DNA of 64,000 bases. It comes from Halalkaliarchaeum desulfuricum. Lineage in GTDB: Archaea; Halobacteriota; Halobacteria; Halobacteriales; Haloferacaceae. The notes beneath the pieces were generated by a model. It did not search any database. It saw only the letters and a program-made list of their open reading frames with translations, and was not told the DNA's origin. The position numbers were made by a program, and so were the translations under genes. Positions 31,700-40,905 of this stretch are shown piece after piece (within the stretch, counting starts at the first letter, position 1; each line of letters starts with the position of its first letter). Location: positions 1,550,001-1,614,000 of the forward strand of contig NZ_CP025066.1 of NCBI RefSeq assembly GCF_002952775.1. The letters run 5' to 3'.

Positions 31700-33468
31700 T
31701 GTGACACCTCCGATTTCTCCGCAGGTTCCCCGAGCACGTCTTGGATCATCTCCGCGAGTTCGTCCGCCTTGAACTGGACGCCGTCGTACTTGTTGATCCG
31801 TTCGACGCGTTCGAGTACGTCGTGTTCGACCAGGTTCGCGAACTGCCCGCGCTCGTTGCATTCGACGACGATCGTCGTCTCTGCCGCCTCGACCGCCTCG
31901 GAGAGGTCCGGCCGGGGGAAGATGTACGGCACCGAGATGACCCGCGCCTCGATTCCCTCTTCCTCCAGGAACGACAGCGCCTCGACGAGGGCACCCTCCG
32001 TCGATCCCCACGTGATCACGAGGGTATCGGCGTCGGGGTCGCCGAATTCCCGATAGTTGAACGCCTCGCGCTCGATCGCTGTCTCGACCTTGCGGTTGCG
32101 CTTTTCGACCTGCTTTTTCCGCATCTCGGTGTCCTCGGTGCGGCGGCCCAGTTCGTCGTGTTCGAGGCCCGTGGACATGTGTGCGCCGCCGTCGGTACCC
32201 GGGAACGCCCGCGGACTGATCCCGTCGTCGGTGATCTCGTGTGGTTTGAACTTCCCGTCGGGGGTTTTGTGGTCGGCGATCGTCTCCTCGTCCACGACGA
32301 ACCCGCGGTCGATCTCCACTTCGTCCATGTCGAACGCCTCCGGCGGGTACGTCTGTTCGGTCACCGCAAGCGAGAGGTCTCCAGCCAGATAGACCGGGAG
32401 CTGGTACTTCTCGGCGAGGTTGAACGCCTCGACGGTCTTCCAGAAACACTCCGAAACCGTCGTGGGTGCGAGGACGAACCGCGGCACCTCGCCGTGACCG
32501 CCGTACAGCATCATGTTCAGGTCGCCCTGCTCCTGTTTCGTCGGCATCCCCGTCGAGGGACCCGACCGCATCACGTTGGCGATCACGAGCGGCGTCTCGG
32601 AGGTGGCCACCAGGCCGAACGTCTCGGCCATCAGGTCGATTCCCGGCCCCGAGGTCGCCGTCATCGATCTGGCGCCCGCGCGGGCGGCTCCCAGCGCCAG
32701 GTTGATCGCCGCCAGTTCGTCCTCCGCCTGCACCACGTGCCCGCCGTACTTCTCGATTCGACCGGTGAGATACTCCATCACGGCCGTCGCGGGCGTGATC
32801 GGGTAGCCGGCGTAAAACCGGCAGCCGGCCGCCAGCGCGCCCATGCCGATCGCCTCGTCGCCGTTGAGGAGGACGTAGTCGGCGTCGGTCGTCTCCAGCT
32901 CGTAGTCGAACTCGTGATCGAACTCCTCTCCGACGTAGTCCCGCCCGAGCCGGGCGGCCTGTTCGTTGTTCTCGACGATCGACGTCCCCTTGTCGCCGAA
33001 CCGCTTTTGCAGCGCCGAGTCGAGGTTCTCGATCGGGAACCCGCTCACCTCGCAGGCGGCCCCCAGGGCGACGACGTTGCGCATGATCGCGCCGCCGGCC
33101 TCTTCGGCCAGTTCGTTGAGCGGCACGTCGAGGCCGACGACTCCCTCGGGGAGATCCAGACCCTGCATCGTTGTCCGGGAGCCGTCGTAGATGACCACGG
33201 AGCCGTCGTGCAGTTCATCGCGGTTCTCCTCGACGGTCCGGGGAGTCAACGCGATGAGAACGTCGAGCCTGTCGACGACGCTTTGCACCTGATCGACGGA
33301 CGTCCGGATCTTGTACGCCGTGTATCCGCCCCGGATACGCGACGCGAAGTCCTTGGACGTGAAGACGTGTCGACCGGCCCGGGAGAGCGCCTGTGCGAAG
33401 ATCTTCCCGGTCGAGTCGATGCCATCGCCGGCTTCCCCGCCGATGGCCCAGTTGAAGTCCGCGGGCAT
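31696..33468 (-). CDS. korA: 2-oxoacid:ferredoxin oxidoreductase alpha subunit (gamma-alpha fusion)
   Basis: A 590-residue fused gamma-alpha subunit. The gamma domain starts MPADFNWAIGGEAGDGIDSTGKIFAQA and contains SRIRGGYTAYKIR; the alpha domain follows from about residue 200 with NGDEAIGMGALAAGCRFYAGYPITPATAVMEYL, AEDELAAINLALGAARAGARSMTATSGPGIDLM and PSTGMPTKQEQGDLNMMLYGGHGE. The C-terminal part (TLVITWGSTEGALVEALSFL) is domain II. ATG at 33468 matches the family start. A TATA-like GCTTTTGAT (read leftward, about 33494-33502) and a perfect inverted repeat at 33475-33488 lie just upstream, giving a likely leaderless, possibly regulated promoter. Confidence 0.92.
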   Translation of the reverse strand: MPADFNWAIGGEAGDGIDSTGKIFAQALSRAGRHVFTSKDFASRIRGGYTAYKIRTSVDQVQSVVDRLDVLIALTPRTVEENRDELHDGSVVIYDGSRTTMQGLDLPEGVVGLDVPLNELAEEAGGAIMRNVVALGAACEVSGFPIENLDSALQKRFGDKGTSIVENNEQAARLGRDYVGEEFDHEFDYELETTDADYVLLNGDEAIGMGALAAGCRFYAGYPITPATAVMEYLTGRIEKYGGHVVQAEDELAAINLALGAARAGARSMTATSGPGIDLMAETFGLVATSETPLVIANVMRSGPSTGMPTKQEQGDLNMMLYGGHGEVPRFVLAPTTVSECFWKTVEAFNLAEKYQLPVYLAGDLSLAVTEQTYPPEAFDMDEVEIDRGFVVDEETIADHKTPDGKFKPHEITDDGISPRAFPGTDGGAHMSTGLEHDELGRRTEDTEMRKKQVEKRNRKVETAIEREAFNYREFGDPDADTLVITWGSTEGALVEALSFLEEEGIEARVISVPYIFPRPDLSEAVEAAETTIVVECNERGQFANLVEHDVLERVERINKYDGVQFKADELAEMIQDVLGEPAEKSEVSQ

Positions 33469-33474
33469 ACAAAT

Positions 33475-33488
33475 CGGGGGTTCCCCCG
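33475..33488. promoter_or_regulatory. Perfect inverted repeat between korA TATA and start codon
   Basis: CGGGGG-TT-CCCCCG, 7-20 bases upstream of the korA ATG and just downstream of its TATA element. It would overlap the transcription start, a position suited to a repressor or to an mRNA hairpin if the transcript starts upstream of it. Confidence 0.5.
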
Positions 33489-33528
33489 GAGTGATCAAAA
33501 GCCTTCTGACTGGGATGAGGCCGGAGAG

Positions 33529-33616
33529 GTTTACAAACATCCAATTTATAGAGTATATCTCCCTTTTTCGCGTATAAAAACCATTATAAATGCGGTTTTG
33601 AGTTGCGTTTGTAAAC
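33529..33616. repeat. Inverted pair GTTTACAAAC / GTTTGTAAAC flanking AT-rich promoter-like DNA
   Basis: GTTTACAAAC at 33529-33538 and its complement at 33607-33616 enclose 68 bp holding three TATA-like stretches (AATTTATAG, CGTATAAAAA, ATTATAAAT). No gene starts nearby on either strand other than korA (33468) and the FNR-like gene (33817), both of which have closer TATA elements of their own. Confidence 0.5.
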
Positions 33617-33705
33617 TCATTTCCGAGAGTCCCGCGTGTTCGAACGCCGAGCGGGCCGACACAGAAGGGAACTGTGAACTGCTCGCGGAGCTCCGCTCTG
33701 GATTC

Positions 33706-33782
33706 GGGACGGCTCGCGTATTCCCACCCGGGACGCGGGACGGATCGCGTATTCCCACCCGGGACGCGGGACGGCTCGCGGA
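33706..33782. repeat. 31-bp tandem repeat, about 2.5 copies, upstream of the FNR-like gene
   Basis: Two full copies (33706-33736 and 33737-33767) differ at one base (GGCTCGCG versus GGATCGCG), followed by a half copy to 33782. It ends immediately before the TATA-like GAATAACC (about 33784-33791) of the gene at 33817. The copy number and single mismatch suggest recent tandem duplication. Confidence 0.75.
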
Positions 33783-33816
33783 AGGAATAACCGTGTGGTG
33801 AAACACAGTCACATCC

Positions 33817-34458
33817 ATGGACGCGACAGTCGAAGTAGTCGAAACCGAGGACGTCGGCACGAACACCGTCGCCGTGACGATCTCGACGCCCGAGGAGTTC
33901 ACGGCGGAGCCGGGACAGTTCGTGCGGCTCGCGGCGACGATCGACGGCGAGGAGTACGCCAGGTTCTACACGTTGTCCTCGCCGTCCGTGACGGATACCT
34001 TCGAGGTGACTGTCGGTATCGATCCCGAGGAGAGCGGTCCGTTCAGCGAGTTCCTCGCGACGCTGGAACCCGGAACGACCCTCGAGATGTCCGGCCCCTT
34101 CGGCGATCAGTACTACGAGGGGGAGTCGCGCGCCGTGGTGCTCGCCGGCGGACCGGGGGTGGGGCCGGCCGTCGCGATCGCCGAGCGCGCGCTTTCGGCG
34201 GGCAATGAGGCGGCTGTCGTCTACCGATACGAGGGGTCGCCGGCTCACGGGACGCGGCTCGCCCGACTCCGCGAACGGGGGGCGACGGTTCGGGTCACCG
34301 ACGCGCCGCTTGACACCCCCGTCGCCGAGGTCCTCACCGGGACGGAGGGAGAACAACTGTTCGTCTTCGGCTTCGACTCCTTTGTCGATCTCGCAACGCA
34401 GGCGGTCGAATCCTCCGGCGGGAGCCTCGACGGCGCGAAAGTCGAGAACTTCGGGTGA
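33817..34458 (+). CDS. FAD-binding ferredoxin reductase-like (FNR family) protein
   Basis: A 213-residue flavoprotein of the FNR superfamily. The FAD-binding barrel carries the RxYT motif as ARFYTLSSPS (R49, Y51, T52) and GPFGDQYY; the nucleotide-binding half starts with SRAVVLAGGPGVGPAVAIAE, the glycine-rich NAD(P) loop, and ends FVFGFDSFVDLATQAVESSGG. No iron-sulphur domain. It probably transfers electrons between NAD(P)H and a protein or small acceptor; the partner is unknown. Location next to the ferredoxin-reducing KorAB on the opposite strand makes ferredoxin:NAD(P)H exchange an attractive but unproven role. TATA-like GAATAACC lies about 30 bp upstream. Confidence 0.85.
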   Translation: MDATVEVVETEDVGTNTVAVTISTPEEFTAEPGQFVRLAATIDGEEYARFYTLSSPSVTDTFEVTVGIDPEESGPFSEFLATLEPGTTLEMSGPFGDQYYEGESRAVVLAGGPGVGPAVAIAERALSAGNEAAVVYRYEGSPAHGTRLARLRERGATVRVTDAPLDTPVAEVLTGTEGEQLFVFGFDSFVDLATQAVESSGGSLDGAKVENFG

Positions 34459-34563
34459 TCGTCGCCTGCGAGGGCGACCACGACGCCGACGGCGACGACG
34501 GCCACGGTGACGGCGATGGCGATCGGCGAATCCTTAATGGACGATCGGGGTGAACTGGAGGGT

Positions 34564-36267
<1,704 letters not shown>

Positions 36268-36281
36268 CGATCGTTGTGGGA

Positions 36282-37868
36282 TCACACCAGTAACCGAAGG
36301 TACGGGCTCACGAACGCTTCGATCACCGCCGCAACCAGGATCAGGATCGCGATGCCGACCAGCACCCAGTAGGCGCGCCGGATCCCGTCGGCGAGGTCCG
36401 TCCGATCGGCGCGTCCAACGACTCCCCGGAACGCGATGAGCCCGAGCCACAGCCCGAGCGCGCCGGCGATCAGGATCGCCGGGATCTCGACGATCCCGTG
36501 GGGTGTGACGAACGCGAGAAGTTCCAGGAGGTCGACTTCGAGGCGGGCGATCGCGCCGAACGCGAGGCCGTTAAAGAGGATCGACACCGCCGCCGGCACC
36601 GCAAACGCGAGCCCCCCAGTGGCGGTGAGCACCGCGACCGTCCAGTTGTTCGCCGCGAAGTCGAAAAAGAGGCCGATCGGGTTCGTCCCGACGAGCCGCC
36701 CGTCGATCGACGTCTCGACGATCCCGACGAGTCCGCCGCCGATCACGACCCAGCCGACCGCGATCCCGGCGGCGAACAGGCCGACGATGGTCGCGTGCAG
36801 CCCCGGCGTCTCCCGGACGAACGCGAACAGTTCCCGCCAACCGCGGGCGAAGCCGTCCCGAGCACGGACGCGCAGCGGGCGACGCTCGCGGAGGTCCGGC
36901 GCCGGCGCAGACAGCTCCTCGCCCCGCGAGGCGGCGTAGAGGCTCACTTTCGCCGTCTCGAGGAGCGGCGCCGCCACCACCAGCCCGAGCAGGGCGACGA
37001 CGCTTCCGGCACCCAGAAGCGAAAAGAAGCCTCCGACGATGGCGAGCCCGACGACGACTGAAAGTCCCAGCACCACGTAGGCCACGACCGCGAGCGGTTC
37101 GCGGACGAGAAACGCGAGTCCGCCTTTCAATCCCGCGAAAAACCCGCGACCGTCGACGACGATCGCCGGGCCGACGAACGCCAAAAGCAGCTGCACCAGG
37201 AGGATCCCGGCGACCGTCGCGAGGACCGCAAGGATCCCGAGCCCGACGCCCGCGGCTCCGCCGGCGCCCAGAGCAGTCGTCAACAGTCCGACCCCGACGA
37301 TCACGACGGCTGCGAGCGCGACGAGCTCGACGACCAGGAGTGCGAGGAACGAAAGCCAGTCGCGGAGGAACGTCTCCACGCCGGCACGGGAGCCGTCAGC
37401 GCCCCGAAGCGCGCCGTAAACGCCGCCGAGACGGCCCGCAGACACCACCGCGTTGAGCCCAACCGAGACAATTCCGGTGAGAATCAGCCCGAGGACCACG
37501 ATCGAAACGGCAGCCGGATCCGCGAGCGGTTCGAAGACTGCAGCCAGCTCCTCGGGCGTGGTGCCGAGCAACTCCTCGAGTTCCTGTTCGGGCGGTTGTC
37601 CCACGGATTCGGGATCCCCGAACGGATCCTGCGCCTCCGCGACGGCCGGATCGTCGATCGGGATCGGACCGATCTCGAGGGCACGCTCGCGGAACGTCGC
37701 GAGCCCGCTCCGGGTCCACAACACCCCAGCCGCCAGCGCGAACGCGAGCAGGCTAATCACGCGACTCACGGCGGGGACGCCGGCACCGACGAGATACCAC
37801 GGGAGAACGTCGTGCGGGCGATACACGAGCGTTCGGACGGCGTCGCGAACGCGGGAACCGATACGCAT
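36282..37868 (-). CDS. Large membrane protein with C-terminal SpoIIM domain
   Basis: A 528-residue polytopic membrane protein. The N-terminal two thirds contain about seven hydrophobic segments between residues 25 and 320 resembling haloarchaeal DUF7847/DUF7544 membrane proteins; a basic loop (APDLRERRPLRVRARDGFARGWRELFAFVRE) leads to a C-terminal SpoIIM-like module with the pattern NPIGLFFDFAANNWTVAVL, SILFNGLAFGAIAR and the conserved TPHGIVEIPAILIAGALGLWLG. SpoIIM-domain proteins in archaea are of unknown function (in spore formers they take part in engulfment). It is convergent with the mutase, with 14 bp between stops. Confidence 0.82.
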   Translation of the reverse strand: MRIGSRVRDAVRTLVYRPHDVLPWYLVGAGVPAVSRVISLLAFALAAGVLWTRSGLATFRERALEIGPIPIDDPAVAEAQDPFGDPESVGQPPEQELEELLGTTPEELAAVFEPLADPAAVSIVVLGLILTGIVSVGLNAVVSAGRLGGVYGALRGADGSRAGVETFLRDWLSFLALLVVELVALAAVVIVGVGLLTTALGAGGAAGVGLGILAVLATVAGILLVQLLLAFVGPAIVVDGRGFFAGLKGGLAFLVREPLAVVAYVVLGLSVVVGLAIVGGFFSLLGAGSVVALLGLVVAAPLLETAKVSLYAASRGEELSAPAPDLRERRPLRVRARDGFARGWRELFAFVRETPGLHATIVGLFAAGIAVGWVVIGGGLVGIVETSIDGRLVGTNPIGLFFDFAANNWTVAVLTATGGLAFAVPAAVSILFNGLAFGAIARLEVDLLELLAFVTPHGIVEIPAILIAGALGLWLGLIAFRGVVGRADRTDLADGIRRAYWVLVGIAILILVAAVIEAFVSPYLRLLV

Positions 37869-37901
37869 TATCGCCGGCTTCGTTCCGGGGTGTGGAGAAT
37901 C

Positions 37902-38549
37902 TTATGTATCGTGTTCGATCGCTTCCATCATCGTCAACACGTGGTCCTCTTCACCCGGAAGCTGCTGGGGATAGCCACCGACGGCGATCACGAGGTCGTC
38001 ACCGCTTTCGACCGGGCTACTCACGTGGAGGTAGATGTCGATCTCTTCTCCACCTTCCATGCGGATCTCGCCGGCGAACTTCGTCTGGGTTGTGTCGGTT
38101 CCCAGAATCGTCACCGGCGCCTCGTGTTCCACCTCGAGATCGCCGATGTCGGCGTACTGGTCTTGAATCATCTCTGCGAGTTCCTCGTTCGAGAGGTCGT
38201 CGACGGGGTTGAACGTCCGGCCGAGAACCTCCACTTTCGGGGTCGAAAGCGCCGTGAAGATGGCGGCGCGGAGCTCGCCGAGCGGCCCCAGCTCGATCGC
38301 CTTTTCGTACTCGGCGGTCCGGTTCGTCACCTGTACGGTCTGGGACTGTCCGGCCGCCTCGAACGTTCGCTCGATCACCTGTTCGCCGAATTCGTCGAGT
38401 TCGTATCCCGCGTCCCGGGCCACCGACTCGGGGACCTGGGCGAGCGCGGCCTCGAAGGTGACCGGCTCGTCGTTCAGTACGCTCGTACAGCCTGCCGTCG
38501 TCGTCGCCAGAGCGATCCCGGCACCGGCGATGAGTTCGCGTCGTCGCAT
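37902..38549 (-). CDS. DUF6517-like haloarchaeal lipoprotein
   Basis: A 215-residue exported protein. The start MRRRELIAGAGIALATTTAGC has a twin-arginine-type basic end, a hydrophobic core and a lipobox cysteine at C21, indicating Tat export and lipid anchoring. The mature part (EPVTFEAALAQVPESVARDAGYELDEFGEQVIERTFEAAGQSQTVQVTNRTAEYEK) resembles DUF6517. No enzymatic motif is visible. It lies 33 bp upstream of the SpoIIM-fusion membrane protein on the same strand, so the two may be co-expressed. Confidence 0.84.
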   Translation of the reverse strand: MRRRELIAGAGIALATTTAGCTSVLNDEPVTFEAALAQVPESVARDAGYELDEFGEQVIERTFEAAGQSQTVQVTNRTAEYEKAIELGPLGELRAAIFTALSTPKVEVLGRTFNPVDDLSNEELAEMIQDQYADIGDLEVEHEAPVTILGTDTTQTKFAGEIRMEGGEEIDIYLHVSSPVESGDDLVIAVGGYPQQLPGEEDHVLTMMEAIEHDT

Positions 38550-38651
38550 GTGGAAGTATCGAGGAACTGCGGGAACTTGAACCGTAGAGACGGTCCGGTC
38601 GACTTTCCCCTAATTAAGCCGGATTAACGACGATGGGCCGGCCGACGTCGA

Positions 38652-40082
38652 TCAGTCGACGTCGGGATCGCCGACCGTACCCCCCTCGACCGCGCCGGAC
38701 CCCTCGTCGTCGCTGCGTTCGTCCATCAGCCTGGCGGCGCGGTCCGCCCAGCCGGAGTAGCCGAAGCCGCACGCCACCACGAGCGCCATCCAGACGTACG
38801 CCAGGAAGACGCCGACGTACGCGCCCACCGCCCCGTAGCCGAGCGTCGACCCGAGCAGCCACGACACCCCGAGGAAGAAGACGAACATGCCGCTGAGCCG
38901 CGCGACGAACGGGATCCGCGTCTCGCTTGCCCCCTGTAGCGAACCCGACAGCGAGGAAAACGACACGAGCGCGACCGCAGAGAGCCCGTACACCTGCGCG
39001 AAGGCCGCACCGTAGGCAAGCGCCGCCGGATCCTCCCGCCCGAACAGCTCAACGACGACCGGATGTGTGACGACCGGCTCGGCGAAGACCGCAAGCAGGA
39101 TTCCGATCGTCCCGACCGTGACGATCCCGAGGCCGGCAACCGCCCAGCCGTTGAACCGCGCCTCGGCGGGGTTACCCGCCCCCAGCTCCTGGCCGACCAG
39201 CACGCTCGCGGCGACGTTGTACCCCCGCGAGAGCGGCCCCGTCACCTGCTGGTACACCCGGCGACCGATCTGGAAGCCCGCGTTGACGACCTCACCGAAT
39301 CCCAAAAGGAGAGCGTTGAACGGGAACTCCGCGAGCTCGGAGCCGAACCCCTCCGCCATCCGCGGGGCGCCGACCTGGAGCAACTGTTTTGCGAGCGTGA
39401 GATCGCGGGGGCGGGCGAAGTTCGCGGGGGTCCAGGTGGTGTAGATCGCGGCACACAGAAGCGCGGCCGTGACGACGTTGGCGGTGGCGGTTGCGATCCC
39501 GACCCCGACGACCTCCAGGCGGGGAAAGCCGAACAGGCCGAGTCCGAGAACGATCGAGCCGGCGATGTTCAGCGAGTTTGCGAACACGTTGACGTACATC
39601 GGCGTCTGCGTGTCGCCAGTCCCCTGCAGCGCACGGGCCCCAACCAGCGCGACGTGGCGGGCTGGCGCGGTCGCGAAGATGATCGCGAGATACACCGCTC
39701 CCAGCGCCACCACCCGATCGCTCGCGCCGAAGATCCGGATCGCAAACTCCCCGAGGAAGTAGCCGAACGCGACGAACGGGACGCCGGCGAACAGCCCCAA
39801 AAGCAACGCCTGCGTCACCACCTCGTCGCGGCGGCCGGTGGCGCCGGCGCCGGTGTCCTGTGAGGAGAGCGCGATCGCACCGCTTCCCAGCCCTAGCCCG
39901 ATCCGCAACGGGAACCGGGCGTACAGGTCCGCCAGGCCGATCGCGACGACCGCCGCCGGCGAGAACAGCGCCGTGACGATCACGTCGGTCGTCCGCATCG
40001 CCGTCCGGAACGTCTGTTCGGCCATCACGGGCCAGGCGAGCGCGAACACCCGACGCCAGACGCGCCGCAGACGCGAGAGCAT
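38652..40082 (-). CDS. MATE family efflux transporter
   Basis: A 476-residue membrane protein with about twelve helices in two MatE halves. The first half begins VFALAWPVMAEQTFRTAMRTTDVIVTALFSP and the second around FAVPVNA-type position is LAEFPFNALLLGFGEVVNAGFQIGRRVYQQ; GARALQGTGDTQTPMYVNVFANSLNIAGSIV and its counterpart SFSSLSGSLQGASETRIPFVARLSGMFV are the duplicated loop signatures of the family. Expected role: Na+ or H+ antiport of cationic compounds; substrate unknown. A second MATE gene lies at 57.2-58.7 kb. The acidic C-terminal tail after the last helix (DERSDDEGSGAVEGG) is cytosolic. Confidence 0.9.
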   Translation of the reverse strand: MLSRLRRVWRRVFALAWPVMAEQTFRTAMRTTDVIVTALFSPAAVVAIGLADLYARFPLRIGLGLGSGAIALSSQDTGAGATGRRDEVVTQALLLGLFAGVPFVAFGYFLGEFAIRIFGASDRVVALGAVYLAIIFATAPARHVALVGARALQGTGDTQTPMYVNVFANSLNIAGSIVLGLGLFGFPRLEVVGVGIATATANVVTAALLCAAIYTTWTPANFARPRDLTLAKQLLQVGAPRMAEGFGSELAEFPFNALLLGFGEVVNAGFQIGRRVYQQVTGPLSRGYNVAASVLVGQELGAGNPAEARFNGWAVAGLGIVTVGTIGILLAVFAEPVVTHPVVVELFGREDPAALAYGAAFAQVYGLSAVALVSFSSLSGSLQGASETRIPFVARLSGMFVFFLGVSWLLGSTLGYGAVGAYVGVFLAYVWMALVVACGFGYSGWADRAARLMDERSDDEGSGAVEGGTVGDPDVD

Positions 40083-40173
40083 CTACAGTCACGCTGGGAC
40101 GGCGCCGGTTTGACGCTACCGGACGCGGCCCGACGCGCCGGATTTTTCCCGAACCGCTCCGGAGATGAGGTGA

Positions 40174-40590
40174 ATGGACGTCTTCGTATACGGGACGCTC
40201 ACGGCGCCGGACCGCGTCGGGGAGCTGCTCGACTCGTACGTCTTCGTCGGGGCGGCGACGCTTTACGGGCTCCACGCGGTGGAGGGACGGTACCCGACGC
40301 TCGCTCCGGGTGGACGGGTCGCCGGTCGGCTGCTCCGCACCGACGAAATCGACCGACTCGACCGATACGAGGGAGTCGATCGGGGACTCTACGTCCGGGT
40401 TTCGGTCCCGATCGAGGACGACAACGTCGACGACAACGTGGACGAAGCCGCCGTCTACGTCGGCGATCCGGATCGGCTCGGTGCCGACGTCACCTGGCCG
40501 GGGTCCGGTCAGTTCCGCGACCGGGTCGAAGCGTACGTCGAAACCGAGAACGTCCGTATCGTCCGCACCCGCCCGAACGACGGCAGGTGA
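40174..40590 (+). CDS. Gamma-glutamylcyclotransferase-like (AIG2/GGCT) protein
   Basis: A 138-residue protein with the GGCT fold signature VFVYGTL at the N-terminus (residues 3-9) and the following glycine-rich turn, then AVEGRYPTLAPGG, and IDRLDRYEG with the conserved acid that corresponds to the catalytic glutamate. A short repeat DDNVDDNVDE appears in the acidic linker. The family releases 5-oxoproline from gamma-glutamyl peptides or acts on related amines; in haloarchaea gamma-glutamylcysteine is the main thiol, so a thiol-metabolism role is possible. ATG at 40174 opens directly with the family motif. Confidence 0.86.
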   Translation: MDVFVYGTLTAPDRVGELLDSYVFVGAATLYGLHAVEGRYPTLAPGGRVAGRLLRTDEIDRLDRYEGVDRGLYVRVSVPIEDDNVDDNVDEAAVYVGDPDRLGADVTWPGSGQFRDRVEAYVETENVRIVRTRPNDGR

Positions 40591-40725
40591 GACACCCCGA
40601 GAGGGATGTCAATACCCCAACGGTTGTGTGGGGATCGTTCACGATGACGTTCGGCAGACACCCGTCATACGTCGAGATATCGCCCTTCAGTCGTGCGGTT
40701 TCACTTTCACCCTGCCTGCCACACC

Positions 40726-40774
40726 TTTATATACTCCCGGGTGCATTTCACACTTGCACGTCACACGCGTGCAA
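40726..40774 (+). promoter_or_regulatory. Promoter-like element and inverted repeat ahead of ilvA
   Basis: TTTATATAC (40726-40734) is a strong TATA box. About 20-25 bp later a 7-bp inverted repeat TTGCACG-N7-CGTGCAA (40754-40774) would start at the transcript's first bases. The next gene, ilvA, begins at 40906, so a leader of roughly 150 nt, or a separate small RNA, would be made. The 315-bp gap from 40591 to 40905 has no other feature. Confidence 0.45.
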
Positions 40775-40905
40775 ACTCAGTTCCCCCACCCTTTCGTTTC
40801 GATCACAGACCGATTAGCCTCCGCTTTCGTCGCTCTCATCTCGGCTGTCGACCCCGTGATCGCCCCCATCGAAAACCATTAGCGTCCGCCGTCGCTGTGG
40901 TTCGT

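Noticed and set aside
33706-33782. Tandem repeat considered as a CRISPR array
   Set aside because: Copies are contiguous without spacers, and no cas gene cluster is in the window. The same applies to 44135-44172 and 55454-55507.
33469-34356. An open frame that would extend KorA upstream to 886 residues
   Set aside because: It reads through the korA promoter and the opposite-strand FNR-like gene; the family start MPADFNWAIGGEAGDG is at 33468.
40693-40905. N-terminal extension of ilvA by 71 codons
   Set aside because: The added sequence is Arg/His/Pro-rich, precedes or overlaps the TATA element at 40726 and is unlike any threonine ammonia-lyase.
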